The notes beneath the pieces were generated by a model, which worked only from the letters and a program-made list of their open reading frames with translations, was not told the origin of the DNA and searched no databases. Made by a program: the position numbers and the translations under genes. This document shows positions 1-8,389 of a DNA stretch of 44,425 bases, in pieces; within the stretch, counting starts at the first letter, position 1; each line of letters begins with the position of its first letter. The DNA lies in NCBI GenBank assembly GCA_002478225.1, contig DLMV01000047.1, forward strand, positions 17,220 through 61,644. Reading direction: 5' to 3'. The DNA comes from Deltaproteobacteria bacterium UBA7527. GTDB taxonomy: Bacteria > Desulfobacterota > Syntrophorhabdia > Syntrophorhabdales > Syntrophorhabdaceae.

Positions 1-46
1 TACGGGTGTTCTGCCATGAGCCGTTTCGGCAAAGGCCTTAAAAGGT

Positions 47-73
47 TTGACAAAAGACGCCGCATACTATAAG
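47..73 (+). promoter_or_regulatory. Candidate sigma70-type promoter of the spermidine-synthase-like gene
   Basis: A TTGACA box at 47-52 is followed after 15 bp by TATAAG at 68-73. The spacer is shorter than the optimal 17 bp, so the exact -10 is uncertain. A strong ribosome binding site (AAAGGAGG, 91-98) follows, giving the next gene an ordinary leader of about 30 nt. Confidence 0.4.
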
Positions 74-110
74 TATATTGCGTCATTCCTAAAGGAGGTA
101 TCGTAGATAT

Positions 111-1664
111 ATGAATTTGTTAGAAGCCTATATTATTATGTTTATTGCAAGCTTCTGCAGCCTTGTCATTGAGATGGTGGCCGGCAGGATACTTGCTCCC
201 TTTGTCGGCGTCTCCATCTATACCTGGACGAGCATCATCGGGGTCATCCTTGCCGGCATCAGCATCGGGGCGTACATCGGCGGCAAGCTCGTCGACCGAT
301 TTCCTACAAGGAAGACGCTCGGCTGGCTCCTCCTTATATCAGGTATTACGGCCCTGTCCATCATCCCCCTTACCAACCTCATTGCGTCGTACCGTTTTCC
401 CGTATCCCTCATGCTCCGCATCTTTATCGTAACATCGATCATATTTTTTATTCCCGGCTGCGTCCTCGGCACCATCTCGCCGGTGGTAGTAAGATTGACG
501 CTGAAGAACATAGAGAACGCAGGGAACGTGATAGGGAAGATCTATGCAATGTCGACCCTTGGGGCTATTATCGGCACCTTTGCCACCGGTTTTTTCCTTA
601 TCTCCTGGATGGGTACGCGGATGATAATCCTCTCCATGGGCATCGTGCTCCTCCTTGTCGCTCTTTTTTCAGGTTCTCTCTTCAGGTCAAAAAAGGCGAT
701 GGCGATCTTTGTTGTAATAACGTTTCCGGCTGTAGCGCTCATTCATAATTTCCTCTACAAGATCCCCTTGTCCGAGGCGACCTATCTTTACAAGGAGAGC
801 GATTATTATACGATCAAGTTGAACCGGACTGTCAGCACCAACCAGAAGACCCAGCTTGAGGCCATGGTCCTCGATAACCTTATCCATTCCTATGTCGCCC
901 TCGAAAACCCAATGCACGTTGAATATGAATACGAGAGGATCTATGCCGATGTGCTCAAATGGAGATTTAAAAAAGACCATGGCTTCAAGAGCCTCACTAT
1001 CGGCGGCGGCGGCTACACCTTTCCCAGATATATGGAGACATATTATCCGAAGGCCCATATCGATGTCGTGGAGATAGACCCTGAAGTTACTAAGATCGTC
1101 TACGAACACCTCGGGCTGCCGAAGAACACAAGGATCTCTTCATACAATACCGACGGACGCTGGTTCGTGATGAACTGCAAAGACAAATATGATGTTGTTT
1201 TCACCGATGCCTACAACGACCTTTCTATCCCCTACCACCTTACGACGAAGGAATTTGCCCAGCAGTTGAAAGATATCATGAACCCAAACGCTATCCTGAT
1301 GTCAAACATCATTGACAATTTCCAAAGGGGCGCCTTCCTGCCTTCCTACATGAAGACGCTGCGCGAGGTCTTCGGCGATAAGAACGTGCATCTGATCTCT
1401 GTAAGCCCTGATTTTCAAAATACCAGCATCAGCACCTTTATCGTCATAGCAAGCAACGGTGATCTTGACATGAAGGGCTTCAGGAAATTCGTCCATGAAG
1501 AGCTGAAGGTCCATGCCACATCTGCGGTAGTGCCGGAAAACCTCGTAGAGGAGCTCATAAATAAACGGTATTCGATCACTATCAGGGACGACTACGCCCC
1601 TGTCGACAACCTGATCGCCCCTGTCTTCGAAGAAAGGTTCGGCTATAACAGGAAGCAGGGTTAA
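111..1664 (+). CDS. Membrane-anchored spermidine-synthase-like protein
   Basis: The first ~210 of 517 residues are hydrophobic and form about six membrane segments. The remainder is a Rossmann-type aminopropyltransferase/methyltransferase domain: a glycine-rich nucleotide loop (LTIGGGGYTFPR), an acidic VEIDPEV strand end, and a FTDAYND motif at the place where spermidine synthases keep the catalytic Asp. This is the layout of the fused membrane/spermidine-synthase family, whose members are mostly uncharacterised. The ATG at 111 is preceded by AAAGGAGG. There is no polyamine pathway neighbour (speD, speA), so a role in polyamine synthesis is family-based inference. The substrate could differ. 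Confidence 0.8.
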   Translation: MNLLEAYIIMFIASFCSLVIEMVAGRILAPFVGVSIYTWTSIIGVILAGISIGAYIGGKLVDRFPTRKTLGWLLLISGITALSIIPLTNLIASYRFPVSLMLRIFIVTSIIFFIPGCVLGTISPVVVRLTLKNIENAGNVIGKIYAMSTLGAIIGTFATGFFLISWMGTRMIILSMGIVLLLVALFSGSLFRSKKAMAIFVVITFPAVALIHNFLYKIPLSEATYLYKESDYYTIKLNRTVSTNQKTQLEAMVLDNLIHSYVALENPMHVEYEYERIYADVLKWRFKKDHGFKSLTIGGGGYTFPRYMETYYPKAHIDVVEIDPEVTKIVYEHLGLPKNTRISSYNTDGRWFVMNCKDKYDVVFTDAYNDLSIPYHLTTKEFAQQLKDIMNPNAILMSNIIDNFQRGAFLPSYMKTLREVFGDKNVHLISVSPDFQNTSISTFIVIASNGDLDMKGFRKFVHEELKVHATSAVVPENLVEELINKRYSITIRDDYAPVDNLIAPVFEERFGYNRKQG

Positions 1665-1680
1665 GCTAACAGGCTATATA

Positions 1681-1949
1681 TTAACGGCCTGTTGCCCAAA
1701 GCACTTTTTTTATTGTAAGCCGGAAAGGCTTTTTGCGAGCCGCGACTTCAAGCATAATTTGGGTCCCCTGCCGATGAAGTGAAGCGGGCCTGCGGCCAGG
1801 CCGCGATAAGGCCGATGCCCGCTGTCCGAAGACCAGGTCGAGTTCGGGCATCGAGCGGAACTGAATCGCTGCAAGGGTAAATTATGCGCAGGGAGCAGGG
1901 AGCAAAACAGTTTTCCGGCGTTAAATCTATTTGGGCAACAGGCCATTAA
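1681..1949 (+). mobile_element. MITE-like TIR-bounded repeat element, copy 1
   Basis: The 329-bp gap between the spermidine-synthase-like gene and tRNA-Gly is filled by a 269-bp element. Its ends are near-perfect inverted repeats: TTAACGGCCTGTTGCCCAAA at 1681-1700 and its reverse complement, with one mismatch, at 1930-1949. The interior contains further dyads, including a perfect 9-bp stem CGATGCCCG (1813-1821) with CGGGCATCG (1845-1853). The right end (about 1876-1949) aligns with the right end of copy 3 (about 26261-26334). No transposase or convincing ORF lies inside. It is non-autonomous if mobile, and a structured RNA is possible. Confidence 0.7.
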
Positions 1950-1993
1950 GGTATTGATTTAATCGTTCGATTCCATTACATTATATACATAGG

Positions 1994-2069
1994 GCGGGAA
2001 TAACTCAGTTGGTAGAGTGCAAGCTTCCCAAGCTTGATGCCGCGGGTTCGAGCCCCGTTTCCCGCTCCA
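1994..2069 (+). tRNA. tRNA-Gly (anticodon CCC), CCA encoded
   Basis: A 76-nt cloverleaf. The acceptor arms GCGGGAA/TTCCCGC pair perfectly. There is a 4-bp D stem (ACTC/GAGT), a 5-bp anticodon stem (CAAGC/GCTTG) with loop TTCCCAA, and a T arm with loop TTCGAGC. Positions 34-36 read CCC, for glycine codon GGG. The 3' CCA is encoded. A TATATA box at 1982-1987 sits where a -10 would be, but no good -35 is visible. The repeat element copy 1 ends only 44 bp upstream. Confidence 0.95.
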
Positions 2070-2238
2070 TATTATCTCTTACCCCCATCCTACAGACCAC
2101 AAGCATATCACCGGCTGTCCGATAAACCAGGGTTTATCAGGGTGCGTATTAGTGATAAAATTTTATAGTAAATTGCCGTCAATTCCCTTACACTAAGAGG
2201 GTCTTTTTTGAAAAGATCATTCGATCAGGGGTTTTTCA

Positions 2239-2964
2239 GTGTTTGGCGTATGCGAAAGTGACGGGTACCGGAGGCTCATATACAAGGCCGTTATGGTCGT
2301 CATTCCCGGACTTCTTGCGATCTTCCGCCCCGAATGGCTCGTCAGATTCTTTACCTTCCCGATATTCTTCTTCCGCGTCTACCATATCCTGTGGCTCATG
2401 GTGATCCTGATACTTGTGAAGCGGCTCATCCCCCGGCTCAATCCGAAGATGTCCCTTGGAAAGATCTACGCAAGGAATTTTCTCAGCGCAGGCGAGGGCG
2501 GCGAGTCCCGGGAGAAGCGTTTCCGCGCATCAAAGAGGGAGGCCGACAGCGGAGCTGTACGATCTGCCATCTACTGGATACTCCTTGTCCTTACCATCGG
2601 GTTCTGGCGCAAGGCAGGCATGCTGAGCGACACCTGGCTGTATATCATTGTCCTCTTCTTTGTCTTCATGGATCAGTTCTGCATCACCGTATTCTGCCCC
2701 TTCATGTGGCTGGCGCAGAGCAAGTGCTGCAATACCTGCAGGATCAACAATTGGGGCTACCTGATGGCCTTTTCACCGATGATCTACATGCCGTCATTCT
2801 GGACCTATTCGATCCTTTCCATGTCCGTCGTGACGCTGGTCCAGTGGGAGTATATCTATTTTAAACATCCTGAAAGATTCTATGAACAGTACAACGCGAA
2901 CCTAATGTGCAGGAACTGCAAAAAAAGCTGCAGGAAAATAGCAAAAAAAGCTCATGGCTCATAG
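2239..2964 (+). CDS. Unknown multi-pass membrane protein with cysteine motifs
   Basis: 241 residues starting at GTG. I do not recognise the family. There are hydrophobic segments near residues 13-32, 42-62, 108-125, 131-155 and 170-200. Two cysteine groups are notable. One is KCCNTCRINNWG, directly after the third or fourth membrane segment. The other is a C-terminal CRNCKKSC motif in a basic tail. Such CxxC pairs next to membranes suggest metal or Fe-S binding, as in membrane ferredoxin-like proteins, but this is inference. The last codons and the stop (GGC TCA TAG) are supplied by the heptad repeat at 2950-2970. Confidence 0.7.
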   Translation: MFGVCESDGYRRLIYKAVMVVIPGLLAIFRPEWLVRFFTFPIFFFRVYHILWLMVILILVKRLIPRLNPKMSLGKIYARNFLSAGEGGESREKRFRASKREADSGAVRSAIYWILLVLTIGFWRKAGMLSDTWLYIIVLFFVFMDQFCITVFCPFMWLAQSKCCNTCRINNWGYLMAFSPMIYMPSFWTYSILSMSVVTLVQWEYIYFKHPERFYEQYNANLMCRNCKKSCRKIAKKAHGS

Positions 2965-2970
2965 CTCATG
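2950..2970 (+). repeat. Heptad repeat (GCTCATR)x3 overlapping a stop codon
   Basis: Three consecutive 7-bp units of the word GCTCATA/GCTCATG. The second and third units contain the stop of the upstream gene (TAG at 2962-2964). The array at 3072-3106 is the same word in inverted orientation. Confidence 0.85.
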
Positions 2971-3071
2971 GGCGACAAGGTCTTAAAAATCGTTTGAATA
3001 TTCGGGTTGGATTGCATATTATTTAGCTCACAGCAAATTCAGCGCATGTTTCTGGTCTATTAGACTTTTCC

Positions 3072-3106
3072 GCTATGAGCTATGAACCATGAGCTATGAG
3101 CTAAAA
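3072..3106 (+). repeat. Heptad repeat (GCTATGA)x5, inverted relative to 2950-2970
   Basis: Five 7-bp units of GCTATGA and close variants (one is ACCATGA), ending next to the trxB ribosome binding site. With the array at 2950-2970 it forms a long imperfect dyad that could fold the roughly 100-nt spacer into a stem-loop ahead of trxB. Confidence 0.85.
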
Positions 3107-3118
3107 AGGAGGTCTTGA

Positions 3119-4048
3119 GTGTCCGAATCTCTCGATGCGATCATAATCGGCGCAGGCCCGGCAGGGCTCACCGCAGGGATATATCTCATGAGGGCCGGCA
3201 TCGAGACGCTGCTTCTTGAGAAGACCCTCCCCGGGGGCATGCCGGTCAATACGGAGCGGGTGGAGAACTACCCGGGATTCCCCGAGGGCATATCGGGCAG
3301 GGAACTCATGGACAGGTTCGCCGCCCATGCAAAGGCCTTCGGCCTTCCCATCAGGGAATTCTCCGAGGTGTCAGGCGTTGAGCGCAGCGAAAAGATATTT
3401 ATTGTCACGACGGCAGAAGGAGTGTACCGGTCCTCAGGGATCATCATCGCAGCCGGCACAGAGCCGGTAAAGATGAACATCCCCGGAGAGGACGAGCTTC
3501 TCGGAAAAGGCATCTCCTACTGTGCGACCTGCGACGGGATGTTCTTCAGGGATATGGATGTCGCGGTCATCGGCGGCGGTGACTCGGCAATCGAGGAGGG
3601 GCTTTCGCTGGCGCATATCGCGAGAAAGGTGTATGTTGTTCATCGAAGGGACGCCTTGAGGGCCCAGAAGATACTCCAGGACAGGGCCTTCAGGAATAAC
3701 AAGATAGAGTTTCTCTGGAACAAGAGGCCAATAGAGATCGGGGGCACGGACCAGGTGGAATATGTTGCGCTTGAGGACGCCAGAACAGGGGAGCATACCC
3801 GGATCGATGTAAGCGGCGTGTTCGTCTACGTGGGCTACCGGGCAAAGACCGGCTTTCTCGGAGATCTCGTTGACAGGGACGCTTCGGGCTTCATCGTCAC
3901 CGACGAGAATCTCGCAGCAAAGACAAAGGGAATATATGCGGCCGGCGATGTCCGAAAAAAGACGCTGCGGCAGATCTCGACAGCGGTCGGGGATGGGGCG
4001 TTGGCAGCCGTAAACCTTGAAAGGTACATACTTGAGAACAAATCCTAA
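3119..4048 (+). CDS. trxB: Thioredoxin reductase
   Basis: 309 residues, normal length for the low-molecular-weight thioredoxin reductases, FAD-dependent cytoplasmic enzymes that pass NADPH electrons to thioredoxin. The FAD-binding GAGPAG is at residues 11-16. The redox-active CATC (C135, C138) lies in the NADPH domain, and GGGDSA marks the second dinucleotide site. A C-terminal YAAGDVR motif closes the FAD site. The GTG start at 3119 is chosen because AAAAAGGAGG (3103-3112) is optimally placed. No thioredoxin gene is adjacent. A ferredoxin- or F420-linked homologue cannot be excluded in an anaerobe. Confidence 0.93.
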   Translation: MSESLDAIIIGAGPAGLTAGIYLMRAGIETLLLEKTLPGGMPVNTERVENYPGFPEGISGRELMDRFAAHAKAFGLPIREFSEVSGVERSEKIFIVTTAEGVYRSSGIIIAAGTEPVKMNIPGEDELLGKGISYCATCDGMFFRDMDVAVIGGGDSAIEEGLSLAHIARKVYVVHRRDALRAQKILQDRAFRNNKIEFLWNKRPIEIGGTDQVEYVALEDARTGEHTRIDVSGVFVYVGYRAKTGFLGDLVDRDASGFIVTDENLAAKTKGIYAAGDVRKKTLRQISTAVGDGALAAVNLERYILENKS

Positions 4049-4160
4049 ATTAGAATATCGTAATTCTGAACATTTATCCGTGTCTCGTTTCTCGTGGCAT
4101 CCTCAAGCAATGAACAGGATGAGCATCGGCGCCGGACCTTCCCCGCAAACACGCTGGATA

Positions 4161-4322
4161 AAGGCAACGAAAGGTGAAAGGTGAGAAACAAAAAGAAACC
4201 TGAAGAAACGATGCAGCTAAACCTTTTCGCCGAACGCCCAACGCCCAACGCCGAACGTTTTATTGAGGACCTCGATATACGGTATACGAACTACGATATA
4301 CGGTTTTGATATAAGGATATAA
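4161..4322 (+). repeat. Three period-7 arrays in the trxB-pfkB gap
   Basis: The 276-bp gap carries three different period-7 arrays: 4161-4188 (CGAAAGG-like, four units), 4231-4258 (CCAACGC-like, four units) and 4274-4322 (GATATAC-like, about seven units drifting to ATATAAG). The last array supplies the AAGG preceding the kinase start codon. No gene is seen in the gap. Confidence 0.75.
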
Positions 4323-4324
4323 GG

Positions 4325-5284
4325 ATGGATGTTATTGGCATAGGCGCCCTGAATCTTGACTTTATCTATGAAATAGAAGACCTTGGATATCTGAAAATGG
4401 CCGGCATCAATGCCGAGTCAGGCAACGAGGTCGTTGGGGGCGAAGACATGCTGGAAGGCCTCCGTGATAAACTGAACCGCTTCGGGACATTAAAAAAGGT
4501 CACCCCCGGCGGTTCTGCATCAAATACATGCCACGTCCTGTCACGGCTGGGATTTGACGTAGGGCTCATCGGCGTCCTTGGTGAGGACAGGGAAGGCGAT
4601 TTCTATCTGAAACAATTGCCGTATGGGCGCAAAAGCGCGATCATCAGAAGAGGCAAATCGGGCATAGCTTACATCGTCAACACCCGTAAAAGAGACCGTT
4701 CGATCATTGTTATTCCAAACAGCAACAGCGACCTTACAGCACAGGATATTGAGAAAACATATATTGCCGGGTCACAATGGGTTCACATGAGTTCCTATGT
4801 CAAAGATCAAGCCATCGAGGCGCAAACATACGTTAAAAAACAGTTATCAGGGAGGGTGCCCTTTAGCATAGACCCCGGAGAGATATATGCGGCAATGGGG
4901 GACAGGATATACCTCCTTATTGACGGCGCAGAGATACTTTTTACCACTGAGAAAGAGATCCTGATGCTTTTCGGCGATGATATGAACAAGGCAATACAGA
5001 AGGCGCTTGAGATGGTCAATATGGTTGTTATAAAAAAAGGGAAGAGAGGCGCATCGCTCTGCATGAAAAATAAGACTGTAAACTCGCAGGCCGTGCGGGT
5101 CCACGTCGTTGACAATACCGGCGCCGGCGACGTCCTCAACGGAGTTTTCCTGGGCCTTTATATGAAAGGAACAGATCCCGGCAAGGCATTAGAGGCAGCA
5201 GTCAAGGCAGCGTCAATAAGCACTACCAGGTTCGGCAGGGACGCATACCCTGATGCCAATATGGTAGAGGAGTTCCTGCAGTGA
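4325..5284 (+). CDS. PfkB/ribokinase-family sugar or nucleoside kinase
   Basis: 319 residues with both PfkB signatures. These are an N-terminal GGSASNTCHVLSRLG block near residues 61-75 and the C-terminal NTGAGDVLNG motif with catalytic base D269 in the GAGD anion hole. The start MDVIGIGALNLD is typical. The family phosphorylates ribose, fructose phosphates, nucleosides and other sugars with ATP, and nothing visible fixes the substrate. It heads a co-directional run with a PurN-like formyltransferase (38 bp downstream) and a HAD phosphatase, so a nucleoside- or sugar-phosphate substrate shared by the three is plausible. Confidence 0.85.
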   Translation: MDVIGIGALNLDFIYEIEDLGYLKMAGINAESGNEVVGGEDMLEGLRDKLNRFGTLKKVTPGGSASNTCHVLSRLGFDVGLIGVLGEDREGDFYLKQLPYGRKSAIIRRGKSGIAYIVNTRKRDRSIIVIPNSNSDLTAQDIEKTYIAGSQWVHMSSYVKDQAIEAQTYVKKQLSGRVPFSIDPGEIYAAMGDRIYLLIDGAEILFTTEKEILMLFGDDMNKAIQKALEMVNMVVIKKGKRGASLCMKNKTVNSQAVRVHVVDNTGAGDVLNGVFLGLYMKGTDPGKALEAAVKAASISTTRFGRDAYPDANMVEEFLQ

Positions 5285-5322
5285 CGAAAAAAGTTTATCA
5301 TAAAGGAACAACGGGGATATAG

Positions 5323-6096
5323 ATGAAGATATGCTGGTTCACGACAGGCAGAGATAAAGAGGCGCTGACCTTATTGAGAGAGGTCAATGACGCTATTGAA
5401 AAAAAGGCCATTGAAGGTGAGATAGCCCTTGTGTTTATGAACAGGGACAGAGGGGAATCACCTGTTTCCGACGAGATCATCGCCTATGCGGAGGGGAAGA
5501 ATATCCCCGTTGAGCTTTTCAGCACAAAACGTTTTCTCGATGAGCGCGGCCTGAAGCTCAGCGAAGGAAGGGAGCTCTTTGACAAAGAAGTGAGATCAAG
5601 GATCGCTCGCTATGATTTCGACATCATATTCCTCGCAGGTTACATGCTCATCGTTTCACAGGTCCTCTTTGATCCGTACGTGGTCATCAATCTCCATCCT
5701 TCTTTGCCGAATGCATACAAAGGCAAATGGGAGGACGTTATCAGAAACACTATAGAAGACGGGGTAAGAACATTCGGCGCAATGATCCACATGGTCGATG
5801 CATCGCTCGATGAAGGCGCGCCGGTCAGTTTTGTCAAGCTCGCCCTTGAGGGTTACGAGATAGATACTTTTTACGACAACGCATTCAGAGGGGATGCGAC
5901 CTCAAAAGACAGGCTTTTCAAGATCATGAGGAGCCAGGAGTTCGCCATAGAGACCCCCCTCATCATCCACACCCTTTCATTGCTCTCGACAGGTGAGATC
6001 AGGATAGATGATAAAAGGGTTTACTACAAAGGAAGCGAATTGAAAGGAGGCGTTGATATAACGGAGATGGTCTGCGCAACATTTAAATGCGCATGA
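5323..6096 (+). CDS. PurN-like formyltransferase-fold protein
   Basis: 257 residues, longer than normal GAR transformylase (about 190-215). The central region has the formyltransferase core: VINLHPSLPNAYKG, with N123 and H125, followed by GAMIHMVDASLDEGAP, with H156 and D163. These match the Asn-His...His...Asp set that E. coli PurN uses at N106, H108, H137 and D144. The N-terminal MKICWFTTGRDKEA replaces the usual glycine-rich start, and about 60 extra C-terminal residues are unlike PurN. It probably transfers a formyl group from 10-formyl-THF, but not necessarily to GAR. It sits between a PfkB kinase and a HAD phosphatase rather than in a pur cluster. Confidence 0.75.
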   Translation: MKICWFTTGRDKEALTLLREVNDAIEKKAIEGEIALVFMNRDRGESPVSDEIIAYAEGKNIPVELFSTKRFLDERGLKLSEGRELFDKEVRSRIARYDFDIIFLAGYMLIVSQVLFDPYVVINLHPSLPNAYKGKWEDVIRNTIEDGVRTFGAMIHMVDASLDEGAPVSFVKLALEGYEIDTFYDNAFRGDATSKDRLFKIMRSQEFAIETPLIIHTLSLLSTGEIRIDDKRVYYKGSELKGGVDITEMVCATFKCA

Positions 6097-6124
6097 ACAA
6101 CAGAACGGGATACGGGGAAACGGT

Positions 6125-7123
6125 ATGAGAAAGACGATATACATCACAGATTGTGAAGGGCCGGTATCCAGGAATGATAACGCCTACGAGATAGCTGACG
6201 CCTTTTTGCGGGAAGGAGGGCGGCTCTTCAGCCTCCTGAGCAAGTTTGACGACTATCTCGGCGACATAGAGAAGGTCGAAGGGCACAAATACGGAAGCAC
6301 TCTAAGATTTATCCTTCCTTTCCTGAAAACGGCCGACGTCACCGACAGAGAGGTGCAGGGATTCTCAGGTCAGAACATAACCGTTGTAAGCGGAATCCGC
6401 GAGACCCTGCAGGTCATCAACGGATTGATGCCGGTCTACGTGGTAAGCACAAGCTATATCCATTATATAAAAGAGGTCTGCCGGTACCTGGGCCTGAACA
6501 TGGCAAACATGTTCTGTACAAAGGTTTCCTTTGACGATTATATCATGGATGAGAACGAGAGGAAGGTGATCTCGGACTATCACGAGGCATTCCTCAAGCT
6601 CTCTCCTATTGCCTGGGATGACAACAACAGGGTGTCTCCCGATTCACAGCAAACAATAGATGCGTTGAAGTTGTTTTTTTATGACCGCCTGCCATCACTT
6701 CCTGTTTATCGGTGGATGAATGACGTTGACCCCATTGGAGGCAAAGGCAAGGCCGAGGCAATCCTTCAGATCGTAAAGCAGATCGGCATCCCCCTGAATG
6801 ATGTTCTGTACGTCGGGGACAGCATCACTGATGTCGACGCCTTCAAGCTTGTGAAGGACGGCGGAGGACTGTCAGTCAGCTTTAACGGAAATCGTTATGC
6901 AGTACAGTCGGCAGAATATATTGTTGTCAGTGAAGATGCCGCTGTTCTCCAAGATATTGCAAAACGCTTTTGCCGCCATGGGAAGGACGCGATCCAGGAA
7001 GGAAGAATAAGCGAAACTGCCTGGATATTCAAAGAGGGGGCCTGTAACGTGAAAGACGTCACTGCCCTGAGCGAGAAGACGAGGAAAGAGGTCAGAGGAC
7101 AGATCATAGGTAGTCTTGGATGA
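6125..7123 (+). CDS. HAD-superfamily hydrolase, EhaR-like
   Basis: 332 residues. HAD motif I reads TDCEG, with nucleophile D9 and Glu11 where most phosphatases have Asp. Motif IV reads GDSITD, with D232 and D236. The opening YITDCEGPVSRNDNA resembles proteins named energy-converting hydrogenase A subunit R in methanogens. That name comes from operon position and says little about chemistry, and no Eha hydrogenase genes are present here. Probably a soluble phosphatase. The spacing of 28 bp from the formyltransferase and the 4-bp overlap (ATGA) with the next gene indicate one transcript. Confidence 0.7.
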   Translation: MRKTIYITDCEGPVSRNDNAYEIADAFLREGGRLFSLLSKFDDYLGDIEKVEGHKYGSTLRFILPFLKTADVTDREVQGFSGQNITVVSGIRETLQVINGLMPVYVVSTSYIHYIKEVCRYLGLNMANMFCTKVSFDDYIMDENERKVISDYHEAFLKLSPIAWDDNNRVSPDSQQTIDALKLFFYDRLPSLPVYRWMNDVDPIGGKGKAEAILQIVKQIGIPLNDVLYVGDSITDVDAFKLVKDGGGLSVSFNGNRYAVQSAEYIVVSEDAAVLQDIAKRFCRHGKDAIQEGRISETAWIFKEGACNVKDVTALSEKTRKEVRGQIIGSLG

Positions 7124-7671
7124 AGTATTTTTTTCTTATTGTCATATGCATCGTTTCGTTCTCCTATGCTCACGCTGATGAGCATTTCGTGGTCTACCGT
7201 ATGGGAGAGAGGGATCAGACCGCATGGAACATGTTCAGAAAATATTTTAGTGCAAAGGGATACAACATGAGTTACTATGATGGCGCAGACGGCATCGATA
7301 AGCATATTGAGAATGTCAACAAGATCAACAGGTCAAACGGCACGGTCTTTCTTGCGATCGATTTGGTCTTGGGGGCAACAAACAGTGTTTTCATAGCTGT
7401 CGCAAACGCCAGACGAGGGAAAGGAAATATTCCGGAAATCGATGAGGTGCCCGCCGTCCATATCAACAATTCCATGGAATTGGCAACCATGGTAGCTGCC
7501 CCTTTCAATAAAAAGATAAAAAAGATGCCTCTTTTTATGCTGTTGGGCATCGATATGCCGGGCATGTTCCTAAGATTGGAATCCCCAAAAGACAGGGTAG
7601 GAGAGATGTTCGACCAACTGCACGAAGGTCTGCAGAAATATGCGAAACGAGGGATAAGGAATGAGAGATAA
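7120..7671 (+). CDS. Secreted small protein, weakly amidase-like
   Basis: 183 residues. A signal peptide (hydrophobic FFLIVICIVSF, likely cut after AHA) precedes a domain of about 160 residues. The segment from about residue 60 (KINRSNGTVFLAIDL) and the final third loosely recall the fold of N-acetylmuramoyl-L-alanine amidases, but the zinc ligands (His, Glu, His) are not apparent, so enzymatic activity is doubtful. It overlaps the HAD gene by 4 bp and rph by 11 bp, so it is translationally coupled to both. Function unknown. Confidence 0.6.
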   Translation: MKYFFLIVICIVSFSYAHADEHFVVYRMGERDQTAWNMFRKYFSAKGYNMSYYDGADGIDKHIENVNKINRSNGTVFLAIDLVLGATNSVFIAVANARRGKGNIPEIDEVPAVHINNSMELATMVAAPFNKKIKKMPLFMLLGIDMPGMFLRLESPKDRVGEMFDQLHEGLQKYAKRGIRNER

Positions 7672-8389
7672 CGGACGGACAAACGATAAGATACGTGATA
7701 TAAAGATCGAAAAAAGTTTCTTACGATACCCCGAGGGTTCGGTCCTTGTAGAGATGGGTGCGACGAAGGTGATCTGCGGGGTAAGCATTGAGGAAAAGGT
7801 GCCCCAGTTCTTAAGGAATAGCGGCAAGGGATGGCTCACCGCCGAATATTCAATGCTTCCGCGCTCAACGCACACGCGTTCGGTAAGGGAGGCTGTTGTG
7901 GGCAGGGTTGGCGGGAGAACTCACGAGATCCAGAGGCTCATCGGAAGAGCATTGCGGGCCGTCGTGAACCTCGACATTATCGGTGAGAGAACTATCTGGG
8001 TAGATTGCGATGTCATTCAGGCCGATGGAGGAACAAGGACGGCAAGCATAACAGGCGGGTATGTAGCCCTTGTCGAAGCGCTGTGGAACATGAAAAAGAA
8101 AGGGATGCTCGAAAAGATCCCGCTCCGTGATTCTGTTGCTGCCGTTAGTGTGGGCATCGTCAACGGACAGGCATTAACAGACCTTACATATGAAGAGGAC
8201 TCCAATGCAGAAGTAGATATGAATTTCGTAATGACCGGCAAAGGGCTCCTCATTGAGATCCAGGGGACCGCTGAAAGAACACCTTTTACAAAGGAACAGC
8301 TCGACCTCATGTACCAGTATGCTTATAAAGGGATCGGAGAGATCACGCGGATCCAGAAGATTGCATTGGGCCAGCATTTCCCGGTATGA
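7661..8389 (+). CDS. rph: Ribonuclease PH
   Basis: 242 residues, full length for this phosphorolytic 3'-5' exoribonuclease, which trims tRNA 3' ends as a ring of six subunits. The start MRDNGRTNDKIRDI matches the family opening, SMLPRSTHTR is the conserved loop, and WVDCDVIQADGGTRTASITG carries the phosphate/active-site region. GGGATAAGGA precedes the ATG. Its end overlaps rdgB by 4 bp (ATGA). The rph-rdgB pairing is common across bacteria. Confidence 0.95.
   Translation: MRDNGRTNDKIRDIKIEKSFLRYPEGSVLVEMGATKVICGVSIEEKVPQFLRNSGKGWLTAEYSMLPRSTHTRSVREAVVGRVGGRTHEIQRLIGRALRAVVNLDIIGERTIWVDCDVIQADGGTRTASITGGYVALVEALWNMKKKGMLEKIPLRDSVAAVSVGIVNGQALTDLTYEEDSNAEVDMNFVMTGKGLLIEIQGTAERTPFTKEQLDLMYQYAYKGIGEITRIQKIALGQHFPV

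Noticed and set aside
1710..1946. A 78-codon minus-strand ORF inside repeat copy 1.
   Set aside because: It lies wholly within the palindromic element, has no ribosome binding site and low-complexity composition, and is not kept in the other copies.
6125..7123. Evidence for an energy-converting hydrogenase (Eha) operon.
   Set aside because: Only the HAD-type EhaR-like gene is present. No membrane or hydrogenase subunits are nearby, so the name reflects similarity only.
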